This document shows positions 35,311-44,988 of a stretch of DNA of 64,000 nt, one piece after another. Numbering within the stretch: position 1 is the first letter of the stretch; every line of letters starts with the position of its first letter. Both the position numbers and the translations under genes were made by a program. The stretch is taken from assembly GCF_014863585.1 (NCBI RefSeq), contig NZ_CP062253.1, forward strand, positions 6,128,001 through 6,192,000, read 5' to 3'. The stretch is from Pseudomonas gozinkensis (GTDB taxonomy: Bacteria; Pseudomonadota; Gammaproteobacteria; Pseudomonadales; Pseudomonadaceae). A model generated the notes under the pieces. It had not been told where the DNA came from, searched no databases, and worked only from the letters and a program-made list of their open reading frames with translations.

Positions 35311-36520
35311 CGGACAACCTGTGGTAACCCGACAACAGCAGCGCGGAGCTGTCAGTCTTTTGCTGGCAATGGTGTTGCTCGGCGTCTTTCCACTGGATGT
35401 CCTGCTGCCTTCATTCCCCGCACTCGCCGAGCACTTTCGCAGCACCCCGGCGGACATCGCCCTGTCGATCAGCCTGTTCGCCGTCGGGATTGCCTTCGCC
35501 CAGTTGCTGATCGGGCCGCTGTCGGATGTGATCGGGCGCAAGGGCCTGCTGCTCGCCGGCATGAGCGTTTCGATGCTCGGCGCCCTCGGGTGCGTGATGA
35601 CCTCGGACTATTCGCTGTTTCTGATTTTTCGGGTGGTGCAGGCGCTGGGGTGCGGTTGCTTCGTGCTGTCCCAGGCGCTGGTGCAGGACCTGTTTGAAGG
35701 CGAGCAGCGTGATCGCCTGCGGATCCTGATGGTCACCGCCGGCGGGATTTTCATCTCGATATCGCCGCTGGCCGGCACCTTTCTTCAGGCGACATTGGGC
35801 TGGCGCGGCAGTTTCTGGGTGTTCATCGCATTATCAGCCGCAGTGCTGCTCAAGGCCTGGCTGTTTCTGGAGAACACCCGACCGACCGGCAGTGGCACAC
35901 ATACGAACTTCCTCACGGCCTATCGACGGGTTCTGGGAGATTTCGACTTCGTCGGCTACTGGCTGATTTCAGCATTTGCATTCGCCTGCCATTTTTCATT
36001 CATCGTGATCTCGCCGCTGATTTTCATGGATCGGCTGCAACTGTCCGCTTACGAATTTTCGTTGATCCTGTTGATCTACGGTGCGGCTTACGTCACCGGG
36101 GGCATCCTCGCCAGCGTGCTGAGCAGGCGCATCAACAGCGGCCAGCAGATGGTCGTCGGCCTGAGCCTGATCCTGTTCGCCGGCGTGAGCATGCTGTACC
36201 TGTCGTCGAACCTTGCACTGGCTCCGGCGACCGTGCTGATCCCGATGCTGATCTGTACCGCCGGCACCACTATTGCCCGGCCGGCCGCCACGTCCCGGGC
36301 CATGAGTCTGTTTCCGGAAAACGCCGGCACCTCGGCCTCGGCCGGCAGCACAATCATTTTCATCTGCGGCGGGTTGATCAGTGCCTTGATCAGCCTGAGC
36401 CCGACCACTCTGCAATCCACGCTGGGCTACAGCTTCGTGATACTCAGCGGGGTGGCACTGGCACTGAACGCGCGGATCGGTCGGCGCAACGATCTGGTGG
36501 GGCAACCGGATAGCGATTAA
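35303..36520 (+). CDS. MFS transporter, Bcr/CflA-like exporter
   Basis: A 405-residue inner-membrane protein with about 12 hydrophobic helices. The A-motif is GPLSDVIGRKGLLLAG after the second helix, and ALAEHF and the VQALGCGCFVLSQALVQDLF segment fit the Bcr/CflA drug-efflux group. It closes the SagB-diiron-MFS cassette, overlapping the oxygenase gene by 8 bases, and is therefore the probable exporter or self-resistance pump for the product. Confidence 0.87.
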   Translation: MDDGQPVVTRQQQRGAVSLLLAMVLLGVFPLDVLLPSFPALAEHFRSTPADIALSISLFAVGIAFAQLLIGPLSDVIGRKGLLLAGMSVSMLGALGCVMTSDYSLFLIFRVVQALGCGCFVLSQALVQDLFEGEQRDRLRILMVTAGGIFISISPLAGTFLQATLGWRGSFWVFIALSAAVLLKAWLFLENTRPTGSGTHTNFLTAYRRVLGDFDFVGYWLISAFAFACHFSFIVISPLIFMDRLQLSAYEFSLILLIYGAAYVTGGILASVLSRRINSGQQMVVGLSLILFAGVSMLYLSSNLALAPATVLIPMLICTAGTTIARPAATSRAMSLFPENAGTSASAGSTIIFICGGLISALISLSPTTLQSTLGYSFVILSGVALALNARIGRRNDLVGQPDSD

Positions 36521-36775
36521 TCCTGCCGGTCGTCATCCCGCACGCTTCGTCAGCACTGGAACAACGCTTTGCGCCATTCCCTCCTGACGCCAGCGGTGTA
36601 GAATCGCGAGATTCATCGCCATTCATCCCCGGCGGGTTTATGAGCTCAGGCTGAGACCAGCGGCGATCCCGCAACGTCATCGGCAACATCAGGACACACG
36701 GCCATTTCTGAGTGTTCCAGACGTCAATAGAAGCTCACTCCCTTTTGATACCTGATTAGCCGCCCGGAGTGCTCC
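36521..36775 (+). promoter_or_regulatory. ilvD upstream region with long leader
   Basis: A TAGAAT box at 36599-36604 is a candidate -10 for ilvD. It would give a leader of about 165 bases. No leader peptide rich in branched-chain residues and no T-box-like structure was evident, so the reason for the length is not clear. Confidence 0.3.
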
Positions 36776-38617
36776 ATGCCAGATTACCGCTCGAAAACAT
36801 CCACCCACGGCCGCAACATGGCCGGCGCCCGCGCACTGTGGCGCGCCACCGGGATGAAAGATGACGACTTCAAGAAGCCGATCATCGCCATTGCCAACTC
36901 CTTCACCCAGTTCGTACCGGGTCACGTGCACCTGAAGGACCTGGGTCAACTGGTTGCCCGTGAGATCGAACGCGCTGGCGGCGTTGCAAAAGAATTCAAC
37001 ACCATCGCCGTGGACGACGGCATCGCCATGGGCCACGACGGCATGCTCTATTCGCTGCCGAGCCGCGAGATCATCGCCGACTCCGTCGAGTACATGGTCA
37101 ACGCCCACTGTGCCGACGCCATCGTCTGCATCTCGAACTGCGACAAGATCACCCCCGGTATGCTGATGGCCGCCCTGCGCCTGAACATCCCGGTGATCTT
37201 CGTCTCCGGCGGCCCGATGGAAGCCGGCAAGACCAAACTGGCCAGCCACGGTCTCGACCTCGTCGACGCCATGGTGATCGCCGCCGACTCCAGCGCTTCT
37301 GACGAGAAGGTTGCCGAGTACGAGCGCAGCGCCTGCCCGACCTGCGGTTCGTGCTCCGGCATGTTCACCGCCAACTCGATGAACTGCCTGACCGAAGCCC
37401 TGGGCCTCGCACTGCCGGGCAACGGTTCGACCCTGGCCACCCACAGCGACCGCGAACAGCTGTTCCTGCAGGCCGGCCGCACCATCGTCGAGCTGTGCAA
37501 GCGCTACTACGGCGAGAACGACGAGTCGGTATTGCCGCGCAACATCGCCAACTTCAAGGCGTTCGAAAACGCGATGATGCTCGACATCGCCATGGGCGGT
37601 TCGACCAACACCATCCTGCACTTGCTGGCCGCCGCCCAGGAAGCCGAGATCGACTTCGACCTGCGGGACATCGATCGTCTGTCACGCAAGGTGCCGCAAC
37701 TGTGCAAGGTCGCGCCGAACATCCAGAAGTACCACATGGAAGACGTACACCGTGCCGGCGGCATCTTCAGCATCCTCGGTTCGCTGGCCCGTGGCGGCCT
37801 GCTGCACACCGACCTGCCGACCGTGCATAGCCGCAGCATGGAAGAAGCCATCGCCAAGTGGGACATCACCCAGACCGACGATGAAGCCGTGCACCATTTC
37901 TTCAAGGCAGGCCCGGCCGGCATTCCTACACAAACCGCGTTCAGCCAGTCGACCCGTTGGGAAACCCTGGACGACGACCGTGAAAACGGCTGCATCCGCA
38001 GCTTCGAACACGCCTATTCGAAAGAAGGCGGCCTGGCCGTGCTGTACGGCAACATCGCCCTGGATGGCTGCGTGGTGAAAACCGCCGGCGTCGACGAGTC
38101 GATCCACGTGTTCGAAGGCAACGCGAAGATCTTCGAAAGCCAGGACAGCGCCGTGCGCGGCATCCTCGCCGACGAAGTGAAGGAAGGCGACATCGTCATC
38201 ATTCGCTACGAAGGCCCGAAAGGCGGCCCGGGCATGCAGGAAATGCTCTACCCGACCTCGTACCTGAAATCCAAAGGCCTGGGCAAAGCCTGCGCTCTGC
38301 TGACCGACGGCCGTTTCTCCGGCGGTACTTCCGGTCTGTCCATCGGCCACGCTTCGCCAGAGGCTGCGGCCGGCGGCGCAATCGGTCTGGTGCAGGACGG
38401 TGACAAAGTGCTGATCGACATCCCGAACCGCTCGATCAACCTGTTGATCAGCGACGAAGAACTGGCGGCACGCCGGGTCGAGCAGGACAAGAAGGGCTGG
38501 AAACCGGTGGAAAAACGTCCACGTAAAGTGACCACCGCCCTCAAGGCCTACGCCCTGCTGGCGACCAGCGCCGACAAGGGTGCAGTGCGTAACAAGGCGA
38601 TGCTCGACGGGCTGTAA
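36776..38617 (+). CDS. ilvD: Dihydroxy-acid dehydratase IlvD
   Basis: An Fe-S enzyme of valine, leucine and isoleucine synthesis that dehydrates 2,3-dihydroxy acids. The 613-residue protein has cluster cysteines in [10 protein letters not shown] and [18 protein letters not shown]. It also has the C-terminal signature region [21 protein letters not shown] terminator follows at once and the MFS gene lies upstream on the same strand with 255 bases between. Confidence 0.97.
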   Translation: MPDYRSKTSTHGRNMAGARALWRATGMKDDDFKKPIIAIANSFTQFVPGHVHLKDLGQLVAREIERAGGVAKEFNTIAVDDGIAMGHDGMLYSLPSREIIADSVEYMVNAHCADAIVCISNCDKITPGMLMAALRLNIPVIFVSGGPMEAGKTKLASHGLDLVDAMVIAADSSASDEKVAEYERSACPTCGSCSGMFTANSMNCLTEALGLALPGNGSTLATHSDREQLFLQAGRTIVELCKRYYGENDESVLPRNIANFKAFENAMMLDIAMGGSTNTILHLLAAAQEAEIDFDLRDIDRLSRKVPQLCKVAPNIQKYHMEDVHRAGGIFSILGSLARGGLLHTDLPTVHSRSMEEAIAKWDITQTDDEAVHHFFKAGPAGIPTQTAFSQSTRWETLDDDRENGCIRSFEHAYSKEGGLAVLYGNIALDGCVVKTAGVDESIHVFEGNAKIFESQDSAVRGILADEVKEGDIVIIRYEGPKGGPGMQEMLYPTSYLKSKGLGKACALLTDGRFSGGTSGLSIGHASPEAAAGGAIGLVQDGDKVLIDIPNRSINLLISDEELAARRVEQDKKGWKPVEKRPRKVTTALKAYALLATSADKGAVRNKAMLDGL

Positions 38618-38635
38618 GCGTCAAATCGCAGAAAC

Positions 38636-38667
38636 AAAATGCCCCGCCAAGTGCGGGGCATTTTTTT
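38636..38667 (+). terminator. Rho-independent terminator after ilvD
   Basis: 9-bp stem ATGCCCCGC / GCGGGGCAT with a CAAGT loop and seven T at the 3' side; an A-rich left flank may let it work in both directions. Confidence 0.93.
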
Positions 38668-38686
38668 GCCTTCAAGTTTACTGGGT

Positions 38687-38790
38687 GATCGTTCCCACGC
38701 TCCCGCGTGGGAATGCCTCAAGGGACGCTCTGCGTCCAGTGACGCGGAGCGTCACGGGCTGCATTCCCACGCGGGAGCGTGGGAACGATC
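38687..38790. repeat. Palindromic 'GTTCCCACGC...GCGTGGGAAC' repeat
   Basis: GATCGTTCCCACGCTCCCGC and GCGGGAGCGTGGGAACGATC form the outer arms and GACGC/GCGTC blocks the inner ones. It lies between the convergent ilvD and HAD phosphatase genes. Confidence 0.88.
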
Positions 38791-38824
38791 ATTGCGCTCT
38801 GCGCGGGAGCAATCACCGTAGCAA

Positions 38825-39886
38825 TTACTGGATTTCTTCCGGCTTCACGATCACCCAGTTTTTGTCCGCCGTCACCGGCAGGCCTTCTTTCGCCTGGGCC
38901 GCTGCGTGCTTGGCCATCATGCCCTGGAGCTGGGTCATGTACTTGTCCTTGCGGTTGACCCACAGATGAATGCCACCCTTGGCCACGTCCACATCGTGGA
39001 ACAGCATGTAGCCGTCGCTGGTCGGCGTGTCGCCACCCACCAGCACCGGTTTTTTCCATTCGTCGATGTAGGTCAGGATCGCCGCGTGCTTGCCGGCCAT
39101 CCAGGTCGCCGGGGTCCACAGGTACGGGGTCAGTTCGAGGCCGAGGTTGGCCTTCTCGTCATACTTGCCGGCGGTGATCTGTTTGCGCGCGGTGGTCAGC
39201 TCGCCAGTCTCGCGGTTCTTCAGCAACGTGGTCACGCCGATCACGTTCTGCGGTTTGACGTTGTAGCCGTACTTCGGATCGGCCGCGACCATGCGCACCA
39301 GTTCTTCGGAGGCAGCAGTCATCACGTAAACCTCGATGCCGTTCTCCATCAGTTTGTTGTACAGCTCTTTCTGGCCGGTGAAGATTTTCGGCGGATTCAC
39401 ATCCAGGTTCTTGACCACGTCACCTTCGTAATAGGTCGCCGGCACCGGTTTGCCCGAGGCCATCAGTTCGTCGACGTAGCCCTTGAGTTCCTTGAGGGTG
39501 AAACCGGAGAACACCTGCGCCACCCATGGATAGCAAACCATGTCGTCGACTTCGCAGAGGCGGTAGTAGTAGCTGAACAGGCTTTCCTTGTGGTCGGCGG
39601 TGTCCTTGAACGGCATCAGTTTCAGGGAGGGGTCGAGCTTGTCGCGGGTGATCAGGCCCTTGTTTTCCATGAACGGCAGCAACGACTCTTCGAGGTCGTA
39701 GCGGTAACTGGTGTTGTCCATGTCGAACACCGCGTAGTTACCCTTGTTGGCGTTGGCGGCGATCATCGCGTCCAGTGCCTTGGCCTGATCCGCCGGCCAG
39801 TGTTTCAGGTCGGTGGCGAATGCCTGAGTGGCCAGGCCCATTCCCACAGTCAGTGCGACAGCCAGAAATTTCGGTGCAAACTTCAT
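38825..39886 (-). CDS. Periplasmic HAD phosphatase, phosphorylcholine phosphatase-like
   Basis: A 353-residue protein with a signal peptide (MKFAPKFLAVALTVGMGLAT, then QAFA). The HAD motif I is AVFDMDNTSYRYD, motif II lies in VYVMTAASEELVR and the acidic motif III/IV in LVGGDTPTSDGYML. Size, signal and motifs match PchP of P. aeruginosa, which frees choline from phosphorylcholine in the periplasm. The larger open frame that extends upstream is antisense to the next gene. The choline link is a family inference; no betaine genes are nearby. Confidence 0.85.
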   Translation of the reverse strand: MKFAPKFLAVALTVGMGLATQAFATDLKHWPADQAKALDAMIAANANKGNYAVFDMDNTSYRYDLEESLLPFMENKGLITRDKLDPSLKLMPFKDTADHKESLFSYYYRLCEVDDMVCYPWVAQVFSGFTLKELKGYVDELMASGKPVPATYYEGDVVKNLDVNPPKIFTGQKELYNKLMENGIEVYVMTAASEELVRMVAADPKYGYNVKPQNVIGVTTLLKNRETGELTTARKQITAGKYDEKANLGLELTPYLWTPATWMAGKHAAILTYIDEWKKPVLVGGDTPTSDGYMLFHDVDVAKGGIHLWVNRKDKYMTQLQGMMAKHAAAQAKEGLPVTADKNWVIVKPEEIQ

Positions 39887-40126
39887 TGGCGCTTCTCCCT
39901 GGGTCAAAGAAATCGACGCTAACAAATAAATGTGACAGTCCCCGTCTGTCAGCGACCGTCCACGTCCGTTTCGCGCCAGCTGCATCTCCGAGAGCGACAC
40001 CCGCTTATTCCAAAAACGACGGACGACCTTTGATTTCGGTATTAAATCATTGGAAATCAAGCTGTTAGGCTTGCCGGTTCGCAACAGCCCCGGAAGGTTG
40101 TTGGCACAGTCTTTTCTGGAGTCCCC

Positions 40127-41518
40127 ATGAATCTGCCCCTGATTCTCAACTTGCTGGTGTTCCTCGCCCTGCTCTTCGGTCTGGCGCAAACCCGTCACAC
40201 CACGTGGAGCCTGGCGAAAAAAGTCCTGCTCGCCCTGGTGCTGGGCGTGGCGTTCGGCGTCGCGCTGCACACGATCTACGGTGCCGGCAACCCGGTGCTG
40301 AAAGCCTCGATCGGCTGGTTCGATCTGGTCGGCAACGGTTACGTGCAGCTGCTGCAAATGATCGTGATCCCGCTGGTGTTCGCCTCGATCCTCAGCGCCG
40401 TGGCCCGTCTGCACAACGCATCGTCGCTGGGCAAGATCAGCTTCCTGACCATCGGCACGCTGCTGTTCACCACCGCGATTGCGGCGCTGATCGGCATCGG
40501 CCTGACCAACCTGTTTGGCCTGACCGCCGAAGGCCTGGTCGCCGGCACTCAGGAAATGGCCCGTCTGCAAACCATTCAGACCGACTATGCCGGCAAGGTC
40601 GCCGACCTGAATGTGCCGCAACTGCTGCTGTCGTTCATCCCGCAGAACCCGTTCGCCGACCTGGCGCGGGCCAAGCCGACCTCGATCATCAGCGTGGTGA
40701 TCTTCGCCGCGTTCCTGGGGGTCGCCGCGCTGCAACTGCTCAAGGATGATGTCGAGAAAGGTCAGAAAGTGATCAACGCCATCGACACCCTGCAAGCCTG
40801 GGTGATGCGCCTGGTGCGTCTGGTGATGAAGCTGACCCCGTACGGCGTGCTGGCGCTGATGACCAAAGTGGTCGCCGGTTCCAACCTGCAGGACATCATC
40901 AAGCTCGGCAGTTTCGTGGTGGTGTCGTACCTCGGCCTGGGCCTGATGTTCGTGGTGCACGGTCTGCTGGTGTCGGCGGCCGGGATCAACCCGCTGCGCT
41001 TCTTCCGCAAAATATGGCCGGTGCTGACCTTCGCGTTCACCAGCCGCTCCAGTGCGGCGAGCATTCCGCTGAGCATCGAAGCGCAGACCCGTCGTCTGGG
41101 CATTCCGCAATCGGTGGCAAGCTTCGCCGCATCGTTCGGCGCAACCATCGGCCAGAACGGCTGCGCCGGTCTGTACCCGGCGATGCTCGCGGTGATGGTT
41201 GCGCCAACCGTCGGCATCAACCCGCTGGATCCGCTGTGGATCGCGACGCTGGTGGCGATTGTGACCCTGAGTTCGGCCGGTGTGGCGGGCGTGGGTGGCG
41301 GTGCGACCTTCGCCGCGCTGATCGTGCTGCCGGCCATGGGCTTGCCGGTTTCGCTGGTGGCGTTGCTGATTTCGGTCGAGCCGCTGATCGACATGGGTCG
41401 TACGGCGCTGAACGTGAGCGGTTCGATCACCGCTGGCGCGATTACCAGCCAGGTGATGCAGCAGACCGACAAGGCCCTGCTGGACGCCGATGAGCATGCG
41501 GAGCTTGCTCAGGCTTAA
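40127..41518 (+). CDS. Sodium/proton-dependent L-cystine symporter (TcyP/YdjN type)
   Basis: A 463-residue inner-membrane transporter of the dicarboxylate/amino acid:cation symporter family. It has about eight helices plus re-entrant loops. [19 protein letters not shown] is the conserved hairpin 1 region (cut), [17 protein letters not shown] matches the substrate loop and [21 protein letters not shown] the family's hairpin. The length matches TcyP/YdjN cystine carriers rather than GltP or DctA, so cystine uptake is likely. It is divergent from the HAD phosphatase. Confidence 0.85.
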   Translation: MNLPLILNLLVFLALLFGLAQTRHTTWSLAKKVLLALVLGVAFGVALHTIYGAGNPVLKASIGWFDLVGNGYVQLLQMIVIPLVFASILSAVARLHNASSLGKISFLTIGTLLFTTAIAALIGIGLTNLFGLTAEGLVAGTQEMARLQTIQTDYAGKVADLNVPQLLLSFIPQNPFADLARAKPTSIISVVIFAAFLGVAALQLLKDDVEKGQKVINAIDTLQAWVMRLVRLVMKLTPYGVLALMTKVVAGSNLQDIIKLGSFVVVSYLGLGLMFVVHGLLVSAAGINPLRFFRKIWPVLTFAFTSRSSAASIPLSIEAQTRRLGIPQSVASFAASFGATIGQNGCAGLYPAMLAVMVAPTVGINPLDPLWIATLVAIVTLSSAGVAGVGGGATFAALIVLPAMGLPVSLVALLISVEPLIDMGRTALNVSGSITAGAITSQVMQQTDKALLDADEHAELAQA

Positions 41519-41543
41519 GTTCTACTTTGCCTGATCTACCCTC

Positions 41544-41634
41544 ATCGCTGGCAAGCCAGCTCCCACAAGGGTTCCGGATGTTCACACAACATGTGATTCA
41601 CCTTGGACACTGTGGGAGCTGGCTTGCCAGCGAT
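41544..41634. repeat. Palindromic 'TCGCTGGCAAGCCAGCTCCCAC' repeat pair
   Basis: Arms ATCGCTGGCAAGCCAGCTCC and GGAGCTGGCTTGCCAGCGAT, inverted around a unique core of about 45 bases. It is one of five related pairs (41544, 47221, 51354, 58926, 62637) and lies between convergent genes. Confidence 0.9.
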
Positions 41635-41638
41635 GCTT

Positions 41639-42151
41639 TTAAGCTTTTTCCCAGACTTCGAAGTGGTAAGCCGGTTTGTCGCCTTCAGCCGGATTCGGCA
41701 CGTTCGACACCAGTTTCCACTGGTTCAGATCGAATTCCGGAAACCAGGCATCCCCTTCCGGACTCAACGCCACACGGGTCAGATACAGACGATCCGCCTG
41801 CGCCAGTCCCTGCGCATACAACTGTGCCCCGCCAATCAGCATCAACTCATCGACGCCCTGCTCTTTCGCCCACTCTTCGGCGCGAACCACGGCAGCTTCC
41901 AGCGAGGGATAGACTTCCGCCCCTTCCAGCACCAGACCGGCCTGACGGCTGACCACGATGTTCAGACGGCCCGGCAACGGACGACCCAGCGAATCCCAGG
42001 TCTTGCGACCCATGATGATCGGCTTGCCGAGCGTCGTGGCCTTGAAGTATTTGAAGTCCCCCGGCAGGTGCCAGGGCATGCTGTTATCGACGCCGATCAC
42101 GCGGTTTTCACCGAGGGCTGCGATCAGGCTGAGGGGGAGTGATTTAGTCAT
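41639..42151 (-). CDS. folA: Dihydrofolate reductase FolA
   Basis: Reduces dihydrofolate to tetrahydrofolate with NADPH; the usual trimethoprim target. The 170-residue protein starts MTKSLPLSLIAALGENRVIG and has DNSMPWHLPGDFKYFKATT with the catalytic Asp/Glu region. IIMGRKTWDSLGRPLPGR and LMLIGGAQLYAQ are also present. I chose the start at complement 42149-42151; the frame above it is noncoding. A repeat lies five bases beyond its stop. Confidence 0.95.
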   Translation of the reverse strand: MTKSLPLSLIAALGENRVIGVDNSMPWHLPGDFKYFKATTLGKPIIMGRKTWDSLGRPLPGRLNIVVSRQAGLVLEGAEVYPSLEAAVVRAEEWAKEQGVDELMLIGGAQLYAQGLAQADRLYLTRVALSPEGDAWFPEFDLNQWKLVSNVPNPAEGDKPAYHFEVWEKA

Positions 42152-42236
42152 GCCGGCGAGGATACCAGAGCCGCCCTTACCCCGATAAGCGCCACAGCGG
42201 TTATGCTCACGGCTCAATCAAGCAACGGGATGCCGC

Positions 42237-43610
42237 GTGACTGAACTGACTTCACTGCAAAACCTCTGGCTCACCGAAACCGTGCGTCTGCGCGAAGAAC
42301 ACGCAGGCCCGCTGGACGATCTGGAAGCCAATCGCCTGGCCCGCGCGGCCGGCGGCGATCTGCCGGGACGCATTCAACGCCGCGCCCTGTGGCTGGCCGA
42401 GCGCGACGGCCTGACCTCGGCGCTCAAGCACTGGCTGCAAGGCGCGCGCCTGGCGCTGGTGCTGCTGGCGATCTTCGCGGTACTGAGCGGCGCCGGCCTG
42501 GCCTTTGCCGCACTGGGCCAGACGCCGGTCAACGTGTTCTGGGCCTTGGGCAGCCTGCTCGGGCTGAATCTGATCTTGCTGTTGAGCTGGGCGCTGGGGC
42601 TGATCTTCGCTGGCGAACATGGCGCCACACTCGGCCGCTTGTGGCTGTGGCTCAGTGAAAAACTTGCCCGCGATGCCAAGGCGGCGCAACTGGCGCCAGC
42701 CCTGCTGTTGATGCTGCAACGCCAGAAACTCAATCGCTGGGCGCTCGGTACGCTGGTCAATGGCCTGTGGTTGCTGGCGATGGTCAGCGCGCTGGTTTTG
42801 CTGCTGACGCTGATGGCGACCCGGCGCTACGGCTTCGTCTGGGAAACCACGATTCTCAGTGCCGATACGTTCATCAACATGACCCAGGCCCTTGGCACCT
42901 TGCCGGCGCTGCTAGGCTTCAACGTGCCGACCGTGGACATGATCCGCGCCAGCGGCGACACCGCGCTGAACATCGAAAGCGCCCGTCAGGCGTGGGCGAC
43001 CTGGCTGGTCGGCGTGCTGGTGGTGTACGGCGTATTGCCGCGTCTGCTGTTGGCGCTGTTTTGCTTCTGGCGCTGGAACAGCGGCAAAGCGGCGTTGCGT
43101 CTGGACTTGAACCTGCCCGGTTACGCCCAACTGCGCGAACGCCTGATGCCGACCAGCGAACGCCTCGGCATCACCGACCCTGAGCCTGCGCAATTGCACC
43201 GCGTCGAAAGCACCGTCGGCGAACACGCCAGCGATGGCGCGTTGCTGGTGGCAATCGAACTCGACGATCAACACCCATGGCCACCGACGCTGCCGAAAAA
43301 CGTCAGCAACGCCGGCATCCTCGACAGCCGCGAATCGCGCAACAAACTGCTCGAACAGCTCAGCCGCTTCCCGCCCGCGCGCCTCGCGATTGCCTGCGAC
43401 CCACGACGGTCACCGGATCGCGGCAGCCTGGCGCTGATCGCCGAGCTGGCGCGCAATGCCGCCGCGACCCGTGTCTGGCTGTTGCAGGCGCCATCGGGGC
43501 AAGCGCTGGACGCCGAACGCCTCGGTGACTGGCACGTGGCGCTGCAGCAGCTGGAGCTGCCGTTCGCCGATTGCGCCCCGTTGAACTGGCTGGAGCACGG
43601 ACATGACTGA
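42237..43610 (+). CDS. DUF2868 membrane protein
   Basis: A 457-residue protein starting at a GTG. The first 65 residues are charged. Hydrophobic segments follow at about 70-90 (LALVLLAIFAVLSGAGLAFA), 100-122, 170-195 and 258-285, and the C-terminal third is soluble and likely cytoplasmic. It overlaps the following GTPase gene by eight bases, and the pair is conserved in pseudomonads. The protein may anchor the GTPase at the membrane. No catalytic motif is visible. Confidence 0.8.
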   Translation: MTELTSLQNLWLTETVRLREEHAGPLDDLEANRLARAAGGDLPGRIQRRALWLAERDGLTSALKHWLQGARLALVLLAIFAVLSGAGLAFAALGQTPVNVFWALGSLLGLNLILLLSWALGLIFAGEHGATLGRLWLWLSEKLARDAKAAQLAPALLLMLQRQKLNRWALGTLVNGLWLLAMVSALVLLLTLMATRRYGFVWETTILSADTFINMTQALGTLPALLGFNVPTVDMIRASGDTALNIESARQAWATWLVGVLVVYGVLPRLLLALFCFWRWNSGKAALRLDLNLPGYAQLRERLMPTSERLGITDPEPAQLHRVESTVGEHASDGALLVAIELDDQHPWPPTLPKNVSNAGILDSRESRNKLLEQLSRFPPARLAIACDPRRSPDRGSLALIAELARNAAATRVWLLQAPSGQALDAERLGDWHVALQQLELPFADCAPLNWLEHGHD

Positions 43611-44988
43611 TGCCTGGAAAGCGCCGCTGAAACTGGCGGTGGTCGGCCACACCAACGTCGGCAAGACTTCGCTGTTGCGCACCCTGACCCGCGACGTCGG
43701 TTTCGGCGAAGTCTCCCATCGCCCGAGCACCACCCGGCATGTCGAAGGCGCGCGGTTGTCGGTGGATGGCGAACCGTTGCTCGACCTCTACGACACACCC
43801 GGTCTGGAAGACGCCATCGCCCTGCTGGATTTTCTCGAGCGCCTGGAGCGCCCTGGTGAACGCCTCGACGGTCCGGCGCGATTGGCGCGGTTTCTCGACG
43901 GCAGCGAAGCGCGCCAGCGTTTCGAACAGGAAGCCAAAGTACTGCGGCAATTGCTCGACTCCGATGCCGGCCTGTATGTGATCGATGCGCGCGAACCGGT
44001 GCTGGCCAAGTACCGCGATGAGCTGGAGGTACTGGCCAGTTGCGGCAAGCCGTTGCTGCCGGTGCTGAATTTCGTCAGCAGCGCCAACCACCGCGAGCCT
44101 GACTGGCGCGAAGCATTGGCGCGTCTGGGCCTGCATGCGCTGGTGCGGTTCGACAGCGTCGCCCCACCCGAAGATGGCGAGCGGCGGCTGTATGAAAGCC
44201 TCGCGTTGCTACTGGAAAACGCCCGCCCACAACTTGAACGGCTGATCGCCGATCAACAGGCCCAACGCCTCGCCCGTGAACAAAGTGCCGCGCGCCTGAT
44301 CGCCGAATTGCTGATCGACTGCGCCGCGTGCCGGCGCAGTGTGGCGAGCAACGCCGAACAGGAACAACAGGCCATCAGCGAACTGCGCAAAGCCGTGCGC
44401 CAACGCGAGCAGAAATGCGTCGAAGCGCTGCTCAAGCTCTACGCCTTCCGCCCGCAAGACGCTGCCGCCAGTGATCTGCCGCTGCTCGACGGGCGTTGGG
44501 GCGATGACCTGTTCAACCCGGAAACCCTGAAGCAACTCGGCGTGCGGGTCGGTGGCGGGATTGCCGCCGGCGCCGCAGCCGGTGCGGGTGTGGACTTACT
44601 GGTGGGCGGCATTACCCTCGGCGCAGCGGCCCTGGCCGGTGCAATTGCCGGCGGCGCCCTGCAAACCGCCCGCAGCTATGGCAACCGCCTGCTCGGCAAG
44701 ATCAAAGGGCAGCGGGAACTGACCGTCGACGACAACGTGTTGCGCCTGCTGGCATTGCGTCAACGGCAACTGCTGCAAGCGCTGAATGCCCGAGGCCATG
44801 CGGCGCTGGACAGCATTCAGGTGGCCACGCCGCAGGACAAGACCTGGCGCGAAGGCAAGCTGCCGGAGGCGCTGAATATCGCCCGGGCCCACCCACAATG
44901 GTCGTCGCTCAACCCGCATCCGAAACTGAATCAGGCCCAGCGTCAGGAACAGATCGATGAACTGGTCGGCAAGGTCCTCGAACTCTAG
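43603..44988 (+). CDS. DUF3482 GTPase with glycine-rich tail
   Basis: A 461-residue P-loop GTPase of the Era/TrmE class. G1 is GHTNVGKTS (15-23), G2 lies in RPSTTRHVEG and G3 is DTPG (64-67). At the G4 position it reads NFVS (156-159) in place of NKxD, so guanine specificity may differ. The C-terminal part has a Gly/Ala-rich stretch (about 313-352) that could enter the membrane. It is paired with DUF2868 and its stop shares a CTAG with the stop of the convergent gene. Cellular role unknown. Confidence 0.82.
   Translation: MTDAWKAPLKLAVVGHTNVGKTSLLRTLTRDVGFGEVSHRPSTTRHVEGARLSVDGEPLLDLYDTPGLEDAIALLDFLERLERPGERLDGPARLARFLDGSEARQRFEQEAKVLRQLLDSDAGLYVIDAREPVLAKYRDELEVLASCGKPLLPVLNFVSSANHREPDWREALARLGLHALVRFDSVAPPEDGERRLYESLALLLENARPQLERLIADQQAQRLAREQSAARLIAELLIDCAACRRSVASNAEQEQQAISELRKAVRQREQKCVEALLKLYAFRPQDAAASDLPLLDGRWGDDLFNPETLKQLGVRVGGGIAAGAAAGAGVDLLVGGITLGAAALAGAIAGGALQTARSYGNRLLGKIKGQRELTVDDNVLRLLALRQRQLLQALNARGHAALDSIQVATPQDKTWREGKLPEALNIARAHPQWSSLNPHPKLNQAQRQEQIDELVGKVLEL

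Noticed and set aside
38825..41497. One 890-codon minus-strand frame covering the HAD phosphatase and the region of the cystine transporter
   Set aside because: Only the part from 39886 down has a signal peptide and HAD motifs. The upstream part is low-complexity Gln/Arg/His-rich text antisense to the transporter, the pattern of a GC-rich shadow frame.
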